A stretch of 64,000 nt of DNA from Pectobacterium aroidearum (GCF_041228105.1 NZ_CP166097.1:3348001-3412000), one strand, 5' to 3'. Shown: positions 17,442 through 26,599, numbered from the stretch's first letter. Notes: a model not told the origin generated them from the sequence alone. Made by a program: numbers and translations.

Positions 17442-18064
17442 AGCACGCTGCATTATTCTTATCGCTGGCCGTTATTGCGTCGCTGAGCGCCTGCTCGTCG
17501 TCTCCGGTGCGTTATCACACGCTGCTGGCACCAGCATCACCTGCTGCAACCACGGCGTACTCAGTTCCCTTTTTCATCGATGTGCTGCCCGTTGGCGTGC
17601 CAGCGCAGCTTGATACGTCGCAGCTTGTGATTCGACAAGGTGACAGCGGCGCTGTCGTACTGGATAACGAACGCTGGCTCAGCCCTCTGGGCGAGGAAAT
17701 CCGTACCGCGCTTTCCGCCAATCTGGTGCAGCGTCTCAACACGCAGGATGTTTCAGGACTGATGCGTCCGACAGGTATACCGGTGGTCAGAATCCACCTT
17801 CAGGTTCGGCGGTTTGATAGCTGGCCCGGTCAATCTGTGGCGCTTGACGCCGACTGGAGCCTAAGCACCGTCGGGAAAGGCGATGCGCGTGAACGACTGC
17901 TCTGTCGTAGCCAGTTTACCGAACGGGCAGTTGGCGGTGATAGTGCGATGCTGCACGCTCAACAGCAGAGCATCACTCGGCTAGCAGAGCACATCGCGAC
18001 GACGGCAGCCCGCTGGATGCCGGATCGCCAAGGAACCTGCCTTACACCGCCGCTCCAGCCATAA
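17438..18064 (+). CDS. pqiC: PqiC outer-membrane lipoprotein
   Basis: A 208-residue lipoprotein with signal peptide and lipobox SLSAC (Cys19). The body (PVRYHTLLAP, FFIDVLPVGVPAQLDTSQLVIRQGDSGAVVLDNERWLSPLGEEIRTALSANLVQRL) matches the PqiC/DUF330 family. It anchors the PqiB tunnel at the outer membrane. It starts inside the pqiB stop and its last 23 bp overlap the convergent TetR gene. Confidence 0.93.
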   Translation: MKHAALFLSLAVIASLSACSSSPVRYHTLLAPASPAATTAYSVPFFIDVLPVGVPAQLDTSQLVIRQGDSGAVVLDNERWLSPLGEEIRTALSANLVQRLNTQDVSGLMRPTGIPVVRIHLQVRRFDSWPGQSVALDADWSLSTVGKGDARERLLCRSQFTERAVGGDSAMLHAQQQSITRLAEHIATTAARWMPDRQGTCLTPPLQP

Positions 18065-18656
18065 ACATACTGACCGCATTTCCTACGATCTCACGAATAC
18101 GTTCGAGGCTCATGGGCTGTAAATGGCGGTGGAAGATGCGGTCATCAATTTCTGCTGTCAGCAGCGCCAAAAATTGCAGCGCCCGCACGCGCGGATCCCC
18201 TGCTTTCAGCGCCTGCCGCGCTATCGCCGCCGCCATCAGCTCAGACAGTTTATCGACATTCTCTTTCGGGCCAGATTCATAAAACAGCGCACCAATATCG
18301 GAATGTCCAGCTTCCGCCACCACCATGCGATAAATCGCCATGGCGCTGCTATCGTTGGTCAGCACATACAGAATGCGTTCGCCAAAACGCGTTAGCTGTA
18401 CCTCCAACGTTTCGGATACCTGCATGTCTGTCACCAGCTCGGCGGTTGCCTCAGACAGATGCATCGTCGCATGTTCACGAACAACCGCCGTAAACAGCGC
18501 TTCTTTGGTTGAGAAATACCCATACAGCGTCGCTTTGGAACCGCCGACCCGCTTCGCAAGCTCATTCATGGTGGCCCGTTCATAGCCCATTTCCTGAAAA
18601 AGCTGCGCCGCCGTTTTAACGATAGCTTCTCGACGCGCCTTAGTTCGGACTTTCAT
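18042..18656 (-). CDS. TetR-family regulator, probable repressor of the pqi-type operon
   Basis: A 204-residue TetR protein with the HTH at residues about 12-50 (IVKTAAQLFQEMGYERATMNELAKRVGGSKATLYGYFSTKEALF). The ATG at 18656 has an AGGAG Shine-Dalgarno 5 nt away. It is convergent with pqiC and overlaps it. The large palindrome over the promoter of the upstream operon is a fitting binding site. In E. coli pqiABC belongs to the SoxRS regulon, so a local TetR would be a different control. The link to the palindrome is inference. Confidence 0.88.
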   Translation of the reverse strand: MKVRTKARREAIVKTAAQLFQEMGYERATMNELAKRVGGSKATLYGYFSTKEALFTAVVREHATMHLSEATAELVTDMQVSETLEVQLTRFGERILYVLTNDSSAMAIYRMVVAEAGHSDIGALFYESGPKENVDKLSELMAAAIARQALKAGDPRVRALQFLALLTAEIDDRIFHRHLQPMSLERIREIVGNAVSMFMAGAAV

Positions 18657-19152
18657 CACCACTCCTGCCAACCGAGGCTGACGAGCAAAATAGGATTCGA
18701 TATAGCAATATTATCAAAACATTAGCCTCATCGCCGCCTCTTTACACAAAACGGTACCACAGCCAGTAGGAACGGGAGAAAAGACCAGAAAAGCATGATG
18801 ATGAACAGCGAAAGACGACGAGGGTTGATAAGCGAAAACGGATTATTTACTATCCAGCTCCGAATGGCGGGATACCCGTTTTTAGGGCGTGTGGTTTGAT
18901 GCCACACGCCCTAAATTCAGTAGACAGAACAGAGACAAAATTATGGGTAATTCCCTGGGTTGGCAAATCAATTTGTAACAATTTTTTTTAAAATTTACTT
19001 TCTTAAATTTTTTATAAATTGCCCTGTTCATGAAAAAATTATAAGTGATATCATGGAGTAACAGTAGTTAGACTTAGGTATAGGTCAGCACTATACTTTT
19101 ATGACGTCATCTATATCATGGGTACATTCTTGCTTTTTATTGAGGCCGTTAC
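18657..19152. other. AT-rich noncoding region upstream of virR
   Basis: No supported gene is present. The left part holds the tetR promoter region and a strong hairpin (18881-18915). The right part, from about 18950, is very AT-rich and must contain the virR promoter. It includes the 10-bp palindrome ATGACGTCAT at 19101-19110. I found no convincing lux-box-like 20-bp dyad. Confidence 0.6.
18881..18915. terminator. Perfect 14-bp hairpin between tetR and virR
   Basis: Arms TTTAGGGCGTGTGG and CCACACGCCCTAAA are exact complements around a 7-nt loop. The A/T ends give a terminator-like shape in both directions, but neighbouring transcription units do not point into it, so its role is unclear. Confidence 0.5.
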
Positions 19153-19890
19153 ATGTCTGTATTTTGCTCTGATAATGAAATTATCAATAACACGATAAAA
19201 AGCTATCTCGGCCGAAAGTTAAAGCAGTATGGCGACCTGAAATATGCTTACATGATCATGAACAAGAAAAACCCGTCTCAGGTTGTGATCATCTCAAATT
19301 ACCCGCAAGAATGGGTGAATACCTATAAAGAAAATAACTATCAGCATATCGACCCGGTTATTTTGACGGCGATAAATAAAGTCTCGCCTTTCTCCTGGGA
19401 AGACAACATCGTTATTAACTCTAAGCTGAAGTTCTCCAAGATTTTTAATCTGTCAAAAGAGTACGATATTGTTAATGGCTACACCTTTGTGTTGCATGAC
19501 AACAATAATAATCTGGCAGCCCTATCGATTATGTTTGAAGAGCACTCACCAACGGATATTGAAAGTATTGTCGAGGAAAATAAAGACAAACTGCAAATGC
19601 TGCTCATCACCGTTCATGAGAAAATCACCACGCTTTACAAAGAGATGACGCAAAGCACCCAGAGCAGAAAACAAGGCGACAAAGAGATTTTCTCCCAGCG
19701 TGAAAACGAAATTCTGTACTGGGCCAGCATGGGGAAAACCTACCCGGAAATTGCGCTGATTCTGGATATCAAAATCAGCACCGTGAAATTCCATATTGGC
19801 AATGTGGTAAAAAAACTGGGTGTTCTCAATGCCAAGCATGCCATCAGGCTGGGCGTAGAATTACAGCTCATCAAACCTGAACCCTCATGA
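19153..19890 (+). CDS. virR: Orphan LuxR-family quorum-sensing receptor (ExpR2/VirR type)
   Basis: A 245-residue LuxR protein. The N-terminal acyl-homoserine-lactone domain has the conserved Trp54, Tyr58, Asp67-Pro68 and Trp82 pattern. The C-terminal GerE-type HTH is [45 protein letters not shown]. The closest match from memory is the Pectobacterium ExpR/VirR group, which repress virulence genes until the signal binds. No luxI-type synthase is adjacent (ExpR1 is normally convergent with expI), so the ExpR2/VirR identity is favoured. Base composition is more AT-rich than its neighbours, usual for these genes. Confidence 0.88.
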   Translation: MSVFCSDNEIINNTIKSYLGRKLKQYGDLKYAYMIMNKKNPSQVVIISNYPQEWVNTYKENNYQHIDPVILTAINKVSPFSWEDNIVINSKLKFSKIFNLSKEYDIVNGYTFVLHDNNNNLAALSIMFEEHSPTDIESIVEENKDKLQMLLITVHEKITTLYKEMTQSTQSRKQGDKEIFSQRENEILYWASMGKTYPEIALILDIKISTVKFHIGNVVKKLGVLNAKHAIRLGVELQLIKPEPS

Positions 19891-19925
19891 ATCTCATCAA
19901 GTCTATTCCACCCTCCACATGCCCC

Positions 19926-21746
19926 TTAAACCTGAGCATTATGGGATAGACGTTTACTCTTCTGCTGTGTATTCCACAACGCGCGATAACGCCCTTCAGC
20001 AAGCCGTAATTCGCGGTGTGTACCCTGCTGGGAAATAACGCCCTTCTCCACAACCAGAATGCGATGTGCCCCCACGATCGTCGATAGCCGATGTGCGATA
20101 ACAATGACCGTTTTGTCCTGTACCAGCCTGTCAATCGCCCGCTGTACGGCTAGCTCGCTTTCGGTATCTAACGCCGCTGTCGGTTCATCCAAAATCACAA
20201 TTGGCGCCTCCTTCAATAAGGCCCGCGCGATTGAAATACGCTGCTGTTCACCGCCGGATAATCGGCCGCCAATGTCGCCCAACCGCGTTTGCCATCCCTG
20301 CGGCAGCCGTTGAATAAATTCCAGACACTGGGCGGCCTCCGCAGCCCGTTCAACCTCTGCGTCGCTGGCCTCCGGGCGTGCCATCCGAATATTTGCCAAC
20401 ACCGAATCATCAAATAGATAGACGTCCTGAAATACCACGGAAATCAGCCGATTTAATTCACGCGTTGGAATGTGGCGGATATCGACGCCGCCGATACAAA
20501 CGCGCCCGCGTTGCGGATCCGCATGACGCATTAACAGTCGTGTTATCGTCGTTTTCCCCGAACCCGACGGCCCGACCAGCGCCGTCATTCCCTTCTCCGG
20601 TAGCATGATGTTTACCTCATCGAGTACCGGTTCAGTCTCATCCACGTAGTGAAAACTCACCTGTTCGAACGTAATCGCATATGTTGTCGGCACCGCGACG
20701 GGCTGATGCAGTGGCAGCGGTTCAATGGCCAGCAGATCGTCAATCCGACGCAACGCCGTCTCAATCAACTCCAGCACGGCCGTATAGCTGACAAACGTCG
20801 CCAGCGGTTCAGAGAAGCGCACGACAATGACCATCATCGCGGCGACGATGGCCGTATCCCACGCCCCCACCACAACGCCGCTAATCCCCAGAATCAGCAC
20901 ACCCTGAAGGCCCAACTCCACGACGCTGGCGACCACCGCACCGGGTTTGGCACCGCGACGGTGAGATGACGTCTGTATCTGCTGTAGATGCTGAAAACGC
21001 TGACGCAGCGCCGATGTGCGCTCAGCCTGCTGACAGCTGGTTCTCAGGACGGCAAGCCCCTGCACATATTCCACAATATCGGCGCTGGTTTGCTGGTTAG
21101 CCTCCGCCAGCGCCTGCATCGTGTGCGCAAATGCGGGCCGCCTCCAGCGATAAAGCAGCGCGATGACGGGAAAAAGCAGCAACAGGCTGACGCCTAGCCG
21201 CCACTCGACCACCAGCATGATAAGCGCAATCACGACAGGCGTCACAATAGCCAGCAGCAGTTGGTTTACTATCGCCAGCATATAGTTCAGGTTCTCATCC
21301 ACACTGCCTAGCAGCAGCGCGTTGATATCCCCCGCCCGTGCGGACTGAAGCGTGGTCAGCGGCATACTCCGCAACTGCTCTCCCAGACGCATACGCAGTT
21401 CATGGGTCGCCGCCGCAAGCTGCCCGCGATATTCAAACCCTTGACCATACCAACGCAGTACCAGCGTCAACAGGCTCAGAAATGTCATGATCGTCAGCCA
21501 TATAGCTATCTCGCGAGCCGCCGCCGCGTGCATGAACGCAGACAGCAGCGGAAACAGGCACGCCAGCGCTAACCCTTGCGCAACAGCCGCCGCCAGCAAG
21601 CTCAGGCAACACCGACGGAAGTGGAGAACCTGCGAACCCGTGACGCGTTCCAGTTGACGATACGTGTGCCACCACGCGGATAGCCGCGCCGTTATGGCGG
21701 CATTATTTATGGTGATATTGTTTATTGAGGCACGCTTTTCATTCAT
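19926..21746 (-). CDS. ybtQ: YbtQ-like ABC transporter (fused membrane and ATPase domains)
   Basis: A 606-residue half-transporter. Its six-TM domain contains LTLVLRWYGQGFEYRGQLAAATHELRMRLGEQL and SVDENLNYMLAIVNQLLL, strongly recalling YbtQ of Yersinia. The ATPase domain has Walker A GPSGSGKTT, signature LSGGEQQR and Walker B VILDEP. With its partner it forms a heterodimer that brings the ferric siderophore across the inner membrane, unusually with an exporter-type fold. The ATG at 21746 touches the stop of ybtP (TGATG), so translation is coupled. A GTG at 21749 is an alternative start. Confidence 0.88.
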   Translation of the reverse strand: MNEKRASINNITINNAAITARLSAWWHTYRQLERVTGSQVLHFRRCCLSLLAAAVAQGLALACLFPLLSAFMHAAAAREIAIWLTIMTFLSLLTLVLRWYGQGFEYRGQLAAATHELRMRLGEQLRSMPLTTLQSARAGDINALLLGSVDENLNYMLAIVNQLLLAIVTPVVIALIMLVVEWRLGVSLLLLFPVIALLYRWRRPAFAHTMQALAEANQQTSADIVEYVQGLAVLRTSCQQAERTSALRQRFQHLQQIQTSSHRRGAKPGAVVASVVELGLQGVLILGISGVVVGAWDTAIVAAMMVIVVRFSEPLATFVSYTAVLELIETALRRIDDLLAIEPLPLHQPVAVPTTYAITFEQVSFHYVDETEPVLDEVNIMLPEKGMTALVGPSGSGKTTITRLLMRHADPQRGRVCIGGVDIRHIPTRELNRLISVVFQDVYLFDDSVLANIRMARPEASDAEVERAAEAAQCLEFIQRLPQGWQTRLGDIGGRLSGGEQQRISIARALLKEAPIVILDEPTAALDTESELAVQRAIDRLVQDKTVIVIAHRLSTIVGAHRILVVEKGVISQQGTHRELRLAEGRYRALWNTQQKSKRLSHNAQV

Positions 21747-23572
21747 CACGCCCGCTCTCCTGACTGCCCATTAACTGATGATGCGCCGCCTAACGCCCAA
21801 TTCTGCGCCTGCTCATAATGCCGCCACAGTTCGCTATAGCGGCCTTGTGCAACCAACAGCGCATCATGGCGACCCGACTCGCTCAGCCGCCCGCGATCGA
21901 AAACCACAATCTGATCGGCATCACGAATCGTCGACAGCCGATGCGCCACCATGATGACCGTTTTACCTCGCATAAGTACGCCGAGCGCCGCCAGCAGTGC
22001 TGCCTCGTTTTCCGGGTCGGCAAACGCCGTGGGTTCGTCCAGCACCAGAATCGGCCGGTTATGCAGTAGCGCCCGCGCAATGGCGATGCGCTGACGCTGA
22101 CCGCCGGAAAGGAACTGGCCGCGCTCACCGGCTGGCGTGTCGTAGCCCTGCGGCAGCGCCATGATAAAATCGTGCGCCTGCGCTGCCGTTGCGGCGGCAA
22201 TCACCTCGTCCATGCTTTTCTCCGGCACACCCAGCCGAATGTTATTGGCGATAGTGTCCGCAAACAGGAAAGACTCCTGAAAAACAAACGACACCTGCTG
22301 CATGAGCGTGGCGGTTTTCATCTGTCGGATATCAACACCACCAATCAAAATGCGCCCGGCGGTTACGTCCCAAAACCGAGGAATAAGCCGCGCCACGGTG
22401 GTTTTCCCCGCGCCAGATGCGCCTACCAGCGCCGTGACCGATCCTGCTGGCACCTGAAAACTGACATCCTCCAGCACCCAGTCGCTCACGTGCCGGTCGT
22501 AGCGAAAACTCACCTGCTCAAAGCTCACACTGGCATCAGCGGGTAAGGCATCATTTTCCGCTTCCGGCAGCGGCGACAATGCCAGCACGTCCTGAATCCG
22601 GCTGATGCTCAATCGGGTTTTCGCCACCATGTGATTCAGTGCCATCATCGGCATAATGGCCTCTGCCATGCCATTGCCGAGCAGCAGCACCTCTACCCAC
22701 AGGCTGAAATCAAGATCGCCGGAGTGATAGAAACCGTACGCCACCCAGCACAGCACCAGCAGCGTTGGAAGCGGATTAAGTATCGCGAAGGAGAAACGCG
22801 CCGAGAAACCCGCCTGCTGATACCAGCGCGTGAGCACGTCCAGATAATGTTCCAGCGCCTGCTGGTAGCGTCCAAACGTTGACGCGCCGGTATCGAAGGT
22901 ACGCACTACCGGCATCGCCTGTACAAATTCAATCACTGCCGTACTAACCGCTTCTCGCGCCAGGTTATAGCGTTGGTTCATCTCACCGGCATCGCGCATC
23001 GCCAGCGTCAGCACGGCAGCGCCGACGAGCAGCACCAGCAAGGCCGCCAGTGCTAAGCGCCAGTCCAGCCAGAACAACAATGCCCCCGTACACAGCGGCG
23101 CCACAAAAGCACGCGCATAGAGCGGCGTGCTGTCCGCCACAAACAGGTGGAGCGCTTTGACATCGTCCTGCACGATCTTCGCCAGCGAGCCAGTACCCAA
23201 ACGCCGCACCTCGCCCAGTGGGATCCGCGTCAGCTGTTCTGCCAGCGCGATGCGAATCTGGTTTTCCAGCCGGAATGCGGCATAGTGAGACTGGTCAAAA
23301 GCCAGCAAACGCAGTAGATAGCTGGCGCTCAAACACAGCACCGCCCCGACCATCGTCAACAACGGCCATGACGCGGGTTGTAAAATGAGCAGTCGGATAC
23401 CCCATGCCAGAAAAAGCAGAAATGCGGTGCCAGCCAGAACCGACAGCCCTGACAGGCACATCGCCAAACGAATCTGCCCTCTTACAGGGTGCATAATGTG
23501 CCAGGCGCGGCTCTGTGGCGTAGAAGGCGGCGTGGCAGCGGATGAACCGCCCTCAACAGCGGAATGTGGCAT
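21746..23572 (-). CDS. ybtP: YbtP-like ABC transporter (fused membrane and ATPase domains)
   Basis: A 608-residue half-transporter, first gene of the ybtPQ operon. The TM domain includes LGTGSLAKIVQDDVKALHLFVADSTPLYARAF. The ATPase half has Walker A GASGAGKTT, Q-loop FVFQESFLF, signature LSGGQRQR and Walker B LVLDEPTAFADPENE. It pairs with the downstream YbtQ-like protein for ferric-siderophore import. The ATG at 23572 is chosen by alignment; a GTG at 23599 would add nine residues. The upstream intergenic region carries the AraC-type direct repeats and a Fur-like site shared with divergent ybtA. Confidence 0.88.
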   Translation of the reverse strand: MPHSAVEGGSSAATPPSTPQSRAWHIMHPVRGQIRLAMCLSGLSVLAGTAFLLFLAWGIRLLILQPASWPLLTMVGAVLCLSASYLLRLLAFDQSHYAAFRLENQIRIALAEQLTRIPLGEVRRLGTGSLAKIVQDDVKALHLFVADSTPLYARAFVAPLCTGALLFWLDWRLALAALLVLLVGAAVLTLAMRDAGEMNQRYNLAREAVSTAVIEFVQAMPVVRTFDTGASTFGRYQQALEHYLDVLTRWYQQAGFSARFSFAILNPLPTLLVLCWVAYGFYHSGDLDFSLWVEVLLLGNGMAEAIMPMMALNHMVAKTRLSISRIQDVLALSPLPEAENDALPADASVSFEQVSFRYDRHVSDWVLEDVSFQVPAGSVTALVGASGAGKTTVARLIPRFWDVTAGRILIGGVDIRQMKTATLMQQVSFVFQESFLFADTIANNIRLGVPEKSMDEVIAAATAAQAHDFIMALPQGYDTPAGERGQFLSGGQRQRIAIARALLHNRPILVLDEPTAFADPENEAALLAALGVLMRGKTVIMVAHRLSTIRDADQIVVFDRGRLSESGRHDALLVAQGRYSELWRHYEQAQNWALGGASSVNGQSGERA

Positions 23573-23650
23573 AATTTTTCTCTTTTCTCCTTCCCGCACA
23601 GTCGCTTACTCGTAACGTAAGCAAATCAACTCGACGGCGGCAATAAAGTC

Positions 23651-23711
23651 AGGAATAATAACTATTCTCAATTGCGTATCTACCCGATTCGAGCCGATTT
23701 CTACCCGAATC
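23651..23711 (-). promoter_or_regulatory. YbtA-type operator plus Fur-like site, ybtPQ/ybtA intergenic
   Basis: On the minus strand GATTCGGGTA (23711-23702) and GAATCGGGTA (23690-23681) are direct repeats spaced exactly 21 bp. A Fur-like stretch is centred about 30 bp further on (23651-23669). The same layout occurs before the other two island units. It reads toward ybtP and also lies in the ybtA upstream region, so autoregulation is possible. Confidence 0.7.
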
Positions 23712-23820
23712 GGTACGGAGTTACCGCCATCAGCCGCGTTGCCATGATCGCCCAATGATCGGATCGCCAAATGGCCGGATCGTCCGATGACCGCAACCAG
23801 CATCTCCAGGAGTCTGCCCA

Positions 23821-24789
23821 TTGAACGCCTCCCCACTGAAAGCCACCAGCGAACCTGAAGTCACTATTTCAAATTTGATTGCTGAACTGCACGTTGTGCG
23901 GCCGGACACCGGTGCGGACTGTAGCCTGCTGCGCGCCACGCTTCAGGAAGGGCTGGATATTCTGGTGTGGCGTGGACAGTTCCGACAGCCCACCACCATG
24001 CATTTGCATGACGACTGGGGACGCATCAATTTTTCCTGTTCATTGCAGGGAGACTCGCAATTTGCACTGAAAGGCGATCGGGGGCGTGAACACCTGCTGA
24101 AGCAAGGCTCGGGCTGCATTAGCTACACCCCAGACTGTCAGGGTACATCGTCTTACGCCGGGCAGTTTGAAAGTGTCACCGTATCGCTAAGCCCCGAGCT
24201 ACTGGCTAACTGGGTGCCGGATCTCGCCGGTAACCTGCAACAGCAGTTGGATTCCGGCAGGCTCTGCACCCACTGTGACTGCAACGCCGAAATGCGGGCA
24301 ACGGCTCAGGTATTAAGCCATGCGCTGTCTGGGTTAACGCATCCGCAGCAGGCCGGTGAAAGCCGCCATGCACCGCTGTGGCTGCTGGGACAAAGCATGA
24401 TTATGGTGAGTCTCGCCGTCGCCGGACATGCCGACACCGCCCTCCAGCAGGACACGCTGAGTCTGGCCGATCGCCACAAGCTGCTGCGCGCCAAAGATCT
24501 GCTGTTAGCGGATTTGTCACAGGCACCCACTATCGCCATGCTGTCCAGAGAAACCGGGTTAAGCGTTCTCAAGCTGAAACGCGGGTTCCGCCTGCTCTTC
24601 AATAACAGCATCTATGGGTTATTCCAGGCCGAACGTATGCATGAAGCGCGGCGTCGCCTGTTTGCCACGGGCGCCCCCGTTATGGTGGTTGCCACCGATC
24701 TGGGCTATGCCAACGCCAGTCACTTTAGCGCCGCTTTCCAAAAACAGTTTGGCGTCACACCTTCCGCTTTCAAGCGCCTGAACATTTAG
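23821..24789 (+). CDS. ybtA: YbtA-like AraC-family activator of the siderophore-uptake island
   Basis: A 322-residue AraC protein. The N-terminal half (LHVVRPDTGADCSLLRATLQEGLDILVWRGQF, TTMHLHDDWGRINF) resembles Yersinia YbtA, which senses the siderophore. The C-terminal double HTH (IAMLSRETGLSVLKLKRGFRLLFN ... VATDLGYANASHFSAAFQKQFGVTPSAFKR) binds DNA. The start is a TTG at 23821 supported by AGGAG 8 nt upstream and by family length; no ATG is available early enough. It is divergent from ybtPQ with repeated operators between. YbtA activates the receptor and transporter genes when the siderophore is present. Confidence 0.87.
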   Translation: MNASPLKATSEPEVTISNLIAELHVVRPDTGADCSLLRATLQEGLDILVWRGQFRQPTTMHLHDDWGRINFSCSLQGDSQFALKGDRGREHLLKQGSGCISYTPDCQGTSSYAGQFESVTVSLSPELLANWVPDLAGNLQQQLDSGRLCTHCDCNAEMRATAQVLSHALSGLTHPQQAGESRHAPLWLLGQSMIMVSLAVAGHADTALQQDTLSLADRHKLLRAKDLLLADLSQAPTIAMLSRETGLSVLKLKRGFRLLFNNSIYGLFQAERMHEARRRLFATGAPVMVVATDLGYANASHFSAAFQKQFGVTPSAFKRLNI

Positions 24790-24816
24790 TGGAAAACCAG
24801 CGCTACCGTTCATCCC

Positions 24817-24875
24817 GATACGGGTACAAATAGACTGGATTCGGGTGGCGCCAAAAAAGCGAATGATTATCATTT
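24817..24875 (+). promoter_or_regulatory. YbtA-type operator plus strong Fur box upstream of the small gene and ybtX
   Basis: GATACGGGTA (24817-24826) and GATTCGGGTG (24838-24847) are direct repeats 21 bp apart. AATGATTATCATT (24863-24875) is a perfect 13-bp Fur palindrome; the 19-mer around it matches 15 of 19 consensus bases. Confidence 0.8.
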
Positions 24876-24902
24876 TCTCCATGATAAGCCGGAGAAACCG
24901 TC

Positions 24903-25325
24903 ATGCCCGATTCCATTGCAACGCCACACCCTTTCCTTGATACACACACCTGGCCGATAGTTTTCTTACACATGCCGGAGCAGGTGCCTGACGAGGAATC
25001 CGCTAACTATATGGCGCAGATCAATCAGCTGTATGCCAGAAAAGAACGTTTTGTACTCTGTATGACCGGCGCCGACCTCCCCCATCGCTCACCCGTTTTT
25101 ATGAATGCTTACCTCCAGTGGACGCGCGATAACGTGAGCCAGCAACAGCAATACTGCGCAGGTGCCATTCGTATCGAAAGCGACGACGTTCAAAGGCAAA
25201 AATACGTGGAATGGGCGGAGAACTGGGCGCAGTCCGGGCAGGCACCTTACGCCTATTATGTTGTAGCCACCTCACTGGAAGCACAGGCGCTGGCGCTAAC
25301 GCTGCTGGATCGCGACAAACCATGA
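24903..25325 (+). CDS. Small protein of unknown function in the ybt island
   Basis: A 140-residue soluble protein with no signal peptide or TM segment. It reads WPIVFLHMPEQVPDEESANYMAQINQLYARKERFVLCMTGADLP, then a Trp/Cys-rich stretch NAYLQWTRDNVSQQQQYCAGAIRIESDD and PYAYYVVATSLEAQALALTLL. The alternation of strands and helices and the CAGAIRI centre faintly recall small STAS-like domains, but I do not recognise the family with confidence. It starts after a GGAG Shine-Dalgarno, is led by the Fur/YbtA-type operator and overlaps ybtX by 4 bp (ATGA), so it is co-expressed with siderophore uptake. I recall no counterpart in the Yersinia ybt cluster. Confidence 0.8.
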   Translation: MPDSIATPHPFLDTHTWPIVFLHMPEQVPDEESANYMAQINQLYARKERFVLCMTGADLPHRSPVFMNAYLQWTRDNVSQQQQYCAGAIRIESDDVQRQKYVEWAENWAQSGQAPYAYYVVATSLEAQALALTLLDRDKP

Positions 25326-26569
25326 CAGACAGGCCGATAACACGCTATCTGCCCTATTGGTGTTTCTATCTTCATCAGGGCATGATCACCGCACTCATTA
25401 TGCAAGGCGTGGCGGGCTATTTTCGCCACGCGGGGTTGGATCTTGCGCAGTTAAGCTGGCTGTCGCTGACCTTTCTCCCGTGGATTGCCAAATGCCTCTG
25501 GGCACCGTGGGGCGAGCGTCACGCACTTCCTCTGCGTGGTAATCCCTATTTAGGCAGTCTGGTACTACTCCAGATCGCAATGGCGATAATGCTGGTCGGG
25601 ATTGGCATGATTTCACCAGAGCAGTCTGTTCTGGCTATTGTCATCGCGCTGATGCTGTTAGCGCTGCTCTCCGCCAGCCACGATATCTATGCCGACGGCA
25701 TCACGATTTGTACCACCAGCGCCACCAGTCGCGCGCTGGCGAATACCGCACAGGTCGGCGGCAGCTATCTGGGGATTCTGTTCGGCTCTTATGCATTCCT
25801 GAGTATTGCAGAACAGGCGGGATGGCGAGGTGGCTTCTTCGCACTGGCGGGTTTATCGCTGCTGATGCTCATCCTGCCGTTGCGCTATACCCGGCAACCT
25901 CAAATTCAGCATCATCAGATTCAGCAAACCGCACGCCCAACGCTCAACCGTCTGACGTTTAAAGCGCTCTGGCCGGTATTAGCCTTCACGGCCATTTTCT
26001 ATCTGGCAATGCGCGGCATGATGGCACTACAGACCGTCATGCTGATCGACCAAAAGCTTAGCCTGAGCCAATTGGGTATGATCATGACCGTGTACAGCAC
26101 CGTCGTCAGCGGCGTAGGGATTGTGCTCGCCAACGTCCTGATTCGTCGCATGGGCACACTGCGTTGCCTGCTGCCCGTGATGGTCACGCACGCGCTACTC
26201 GCCGTCGCGCTGGCCGTCGGCTATCCGCTGTTTACGCTGAATCTCTGGATCGCGCTCTTTGGCGTGGTCAATCTGGCCGCTGCAATTGGGTTTGTCACGT
26301 TATACAACGTCCTGATGGGACTGGTCAGACCCCATCAACCTGCGTCCGACTATGCGCTGTTTCAGTCCACCGATGCCGCCGTCGCCATGATCGTATCGAT
26401 CGCCGCACTCCAGTTAGCACATTACACAAACTATCAGACCACGCTGGGCGTACTGGCCTGCTTCGCCATCGCCAGCCTGTGGCCTGCCAAACGGCTATCT
26501 CTACGGCTTTCTCGCGTGTTTTCTGACGGCGTTACACCCGCTACCGTCAGCCAGCGAGGACAGGATTGA
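25322..26569 (+). CDS. ybtX: YbtX-like MFS transporter of the siderophore island
   Basis: A 415-residue inner-membrane MFS protein starting MTDRPITRYLPYWCFYLHQGMITALIMQGVAGYF. It has 12 hydrophobic segments and AGLDLAQLSWLSLTFLPWIAKCLWAPWGE as in YbtX/signal-transporter-like proteins. The ATG at 25322 overlaps the previous stop as ATGA; a longer upstream frame is spurious. In Yersinia YbtX is not needed for iron uptake but has been linked to zinc acquisition with yersiniabactin. Here it is the second gene of a Fur/YbtA-type unit. Confidence 0.85.
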   Translation: MTDRPITRYLPYWCFYLHQGMITALIMQGVAGYFRHAGLDLAQLSWLSLTFLPWIAKCLWAPWGERHALPLRGNPYLGSLVLLQIAMAIMLVGIGMISPEQSVLAIVIALMLLALLSASHDIYADGITICTTSATSRALANTAQVGGSYLGILFGSYAFLSIAEQAGWRGGFFALAGLSLLMLILPLRYTRQPQIQHHQIQQTARPTLNRLTFKALWPVLAFTAIFYLAMRGMMALQTVMLIDQKLSLSQLGMIMTVYSTVVSGVGIVLANVLIRRMGTLRCLLPVMVTHALLAVALAVGYPLFTLNLWIALFGVVNLAAAIGFVTLYNVLMGLVRPHQPASDYALFQSTDAAVAMIVSIAALQLAHYTNYQTTLGVLACFAIASLWPAKRLSLRLSRVFSDGVTPATVSQRGQD

Positions 26570-26599
26570 CCACAGAGAAAACGGGCAGGACGGCTGCTG

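Noticed and set aside
19101..19110. ATGACGTCAT palindrome as a lux box
   Set aside because: Lux-type boxes are about 18-20 bp dyads; this 10-bp palindrome has no such extension and could occur by chance.
25211..25321. Longer ybtX start at 25211
   Set aside because: It overlaps the preceding gene by over 100 bp; the ATGA junction at 25322 gives the family's N terminus.
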